In this document: piece by piece, positions 12,405 to 12,736 of the stretch
Position numbering within the stretch: the stretch's first letter is position 1
How the letters are laid out: every line of letters starts with the position of its first letter
Assembly (NCBI GenBank): GCA_050742455.1
Contig: JBOGIG010000101.1
Location: 1-12,736 of the forward strand
Direction of reading: 5' to 3'
Length of the DNA stretch: 12,736 bases
From: JBOGIG01 sp050742455
GTDB lineage: Bacteria; Actinomycetota; Acidimicrobiia; Acidimicrobiales; JBOGIG01
Position numbers and translations under genes: made by a program
The notes under the pieces: generated by a model
Told to the model about the DNA's origin: nothing
Database searches by the model: none
What the model saw: only the letters and a program-made list of their open reading frames with translations

Positions 12405-12503
12405 CTACTTGCCGGCGCGGCGCTGCCAGCGGGTGGCCTTGAGCATCTTCTTGTGCTTCTTCTTGCGCATGCGCTTACGGCGCTTCTTGATCAACGAACC
12501 CAT
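12405..12503 (-). CDS. 30S ribosomal protein bS22 (AURKAIP1/COX24-domain protein)
   Basis: A 32-residue, extremely basic protein, GSLIKKRRKRMRKKKHKKML then KATRWQRRAGK. This is the actinobacterial AURKAIP1/COX24-domain peptide, identified as bS22 in mycobacterial 30S structures, where it binds 16S rRNA near the decoding region. The ATG at 12503 begins the conserved MGSxIKKRRKRM sequence; the frame is open further upstream, but only through tandem-repeat DNA. No Shine-Dalgarno sequence is seen, and TAGGGT lies 10 nt upstream. It converges on ispE with a 30-bp gap holding no obvious terminator. Confidence 0.92.
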   Translation of the reverse strand: MGSLIKKRRKRMRKKKHKKMLKATRWQRRAGK

Positions 12504-12513
12504 GAGACAACAG

Positions 12514-12519
12514 ACCCTA
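12514..12519 (-). promoter_or_regulatory. putative -10 element (TAGGGT) for bS22
   Basis: On the minus strand TAGGGT fits TAnnnT and ends 10 nt before the ATG at 12503, predicting a leader of only a few nucleotides. The same hexamer is the -10 candidate of the DPBB operon. Confidence 0.35.
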
Positions 12520-12530
12520 GTGCCCGTGGG

Positions 12531-12615
12531 GTCGGTGAGGCGAACCCGGACCTCGCCCATGGTCCGGTCGGCCAGATGAACCCGGACCTCGCCCACGGTC
12601 CGGTCGGCCAGATGA
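12531..12615 (+). repeat. 36-bp tandem repeat between bS22 and tRNA-Gln
   Basis: Units at 12531-12566 and 12567-12602, then a 13-bp partial third copy (12603-12615). The shared core is GAACCCGGACCTCGCCCA plus GGTCCGGTCGG. The copies abut without spacers, so this is not a CRISPR array. It fills most of the 157-bp gap between bS22 and the tRNA; the remainder holds the tRNA's presumed promoter. Confidence 0.85.
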
Positions 12616-12647
12616 TTGACTGGAGGCTGGAGTGGAGTCGGTAAGAG
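12616..12647 (+). promoter_or_regulatory. weak putative promoter of tRNA-Gln
   Basis: TTGACT (12616-12621) is a good -35, but the best -10, TAAGAG (12642-12647), is 20 bp away, which is long. Transcription would start a few bases before the mature tRNA at 12661. Confidence 0.25.
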
Positions 12648-12660
12648 TGAATCGAACTAT

Positions 12661-12734
12661 TCCGGGGTAGTTCAATTGGCAGAACGCCGGCCTTTGGAGC
12701 CGGATGCTTGGAGGTTCGAATCCTCCCCCCGGAG
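12661..12734 (+). tRNA. tRNA-Gln (anticodon UUG)
   Basis: A complete cloverleaf. Acceptor TCCGGGG (12661-12667) pairs with CCCCGGA (12727-12733), with discriminator G12734. The D stem is GTTC/GAAC, the anticodon stem CCGGC/GCCGG with loop CTTTGGA and anticodon TTG at 12694-12696, and the T stem GGAGG/CCTCC with loop TTCGAAT. U1-A72 is typical of tRNA-Gln. CCA is not encoded. The variable region is 6 nt (12704-12709), one more than usual. It should be charged through the Glu-tRNA amidotransferase route if the host lacks GlnRS, as most actinobacteria do. Confidence 0.95.
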
Positions 12735-12736
12735 CG

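Noticed and set aside
12504..12596. N-terminal extension of bS22
   Set aside because: It consists of tandem-repeat DNA; the conserved protein begins at MGSLIKK and the TAGGGT element lies just before that ATG.
12531..12615. Possible CRISPR array
   Set aside because: The 36-bp units abut directly with no spacers, only two and a third copies exist, and no cas gene is present.
1..12736. Defence island, prophage or other mobile system
   Set aside because: No integrase, transposase, toxin-antitoxin, nuclease-helicase or reverse-transcriptase motifs; gene content is housekeeping.

Overview
The window reads as chromosomal core DNA of a high-GC actinobacterium. The best guess is a member of Acidimicrobiia, inferred from the style of the proteins. 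Three things support an actinobacterium: the small actinobacterial ribosomal proteins bS22 and (probably) bL37 are both present, several genes look leaderless with a TAnnnT element 7-8 nt before the start codon, and the metG-tatD-(cell-wall gene)-ksgA-ispE order is the one known from Mycobacterium. I see no phage, insertion sequence, CRISPR array or toxin-antitoxin pair, and no gene-free stretch longer than about 160-175 bases.

Layout. The left end holds the C-terminal two thirds of a PfkB-family (adenosine kinase-like) sugar/nucleoside kinase. An unrecognised 202-residue gene on the minus strand converges on it. A divergent pair follows, coupled by a GTGA overlap: a hexapeptide-repeat acyltransferase and a glycerophosphodiester phosphodiesterase. 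A large acyl-CoA carboxylase beta-subunit gene on the minus strand is preceded by a 27-codon minus-strand gene that looks like ribosomal protein bL37. Divergent from this are ychF (translation-associated ATPase), a DUF192 protein and rsmI (16S rRNA C1402 2'-O-methyltransferase).

From about 6.2 kb to the end lies an old conserved neighbourhood: rsmI, an AbrB-type regulator on the opposite strand, metG, tatD, a membrane-anchored double-psi beta-barrel (RlpA-like) protein, ksgA and ispE. Bacillus subtilis has the same backbone (rsmI, abrB reversed, metS, yabD/tatD, yabE, ksgA, ispE). Here the DPBB protein sits where Bacillus has YabE and Mycobacterium has RpfB. The right end carries bS22 on the minus strand and a tRNA-Gln(UUG).

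Functional theme. Much of the window serves translation: rRNA methylation by RsmI and KsgA, tRNA charging by MetG and supply of tRNA-Gln, YchF, bL37 and bS22. Envelope-related genes are interleaved (DPBB protein, IspE for isoprenoid precursors, phosphodiesterase, acyl-CoA carboxylase). Many genes are tightly coupled by 1-4 nt stop/start overlaps. Short in-phase tandem duplications (18, 24 and 36 bp) recur at gene ends and between genes, and are the most unusual structural feature. I did not find a convincing new multi-gene system. The most interesting points are the tiny bL37-like gene, the symmetrical shared -10 elements, the DPBB replacement in a deeply conserved locus, and the repeat-built N-terminal extension of RsmI.
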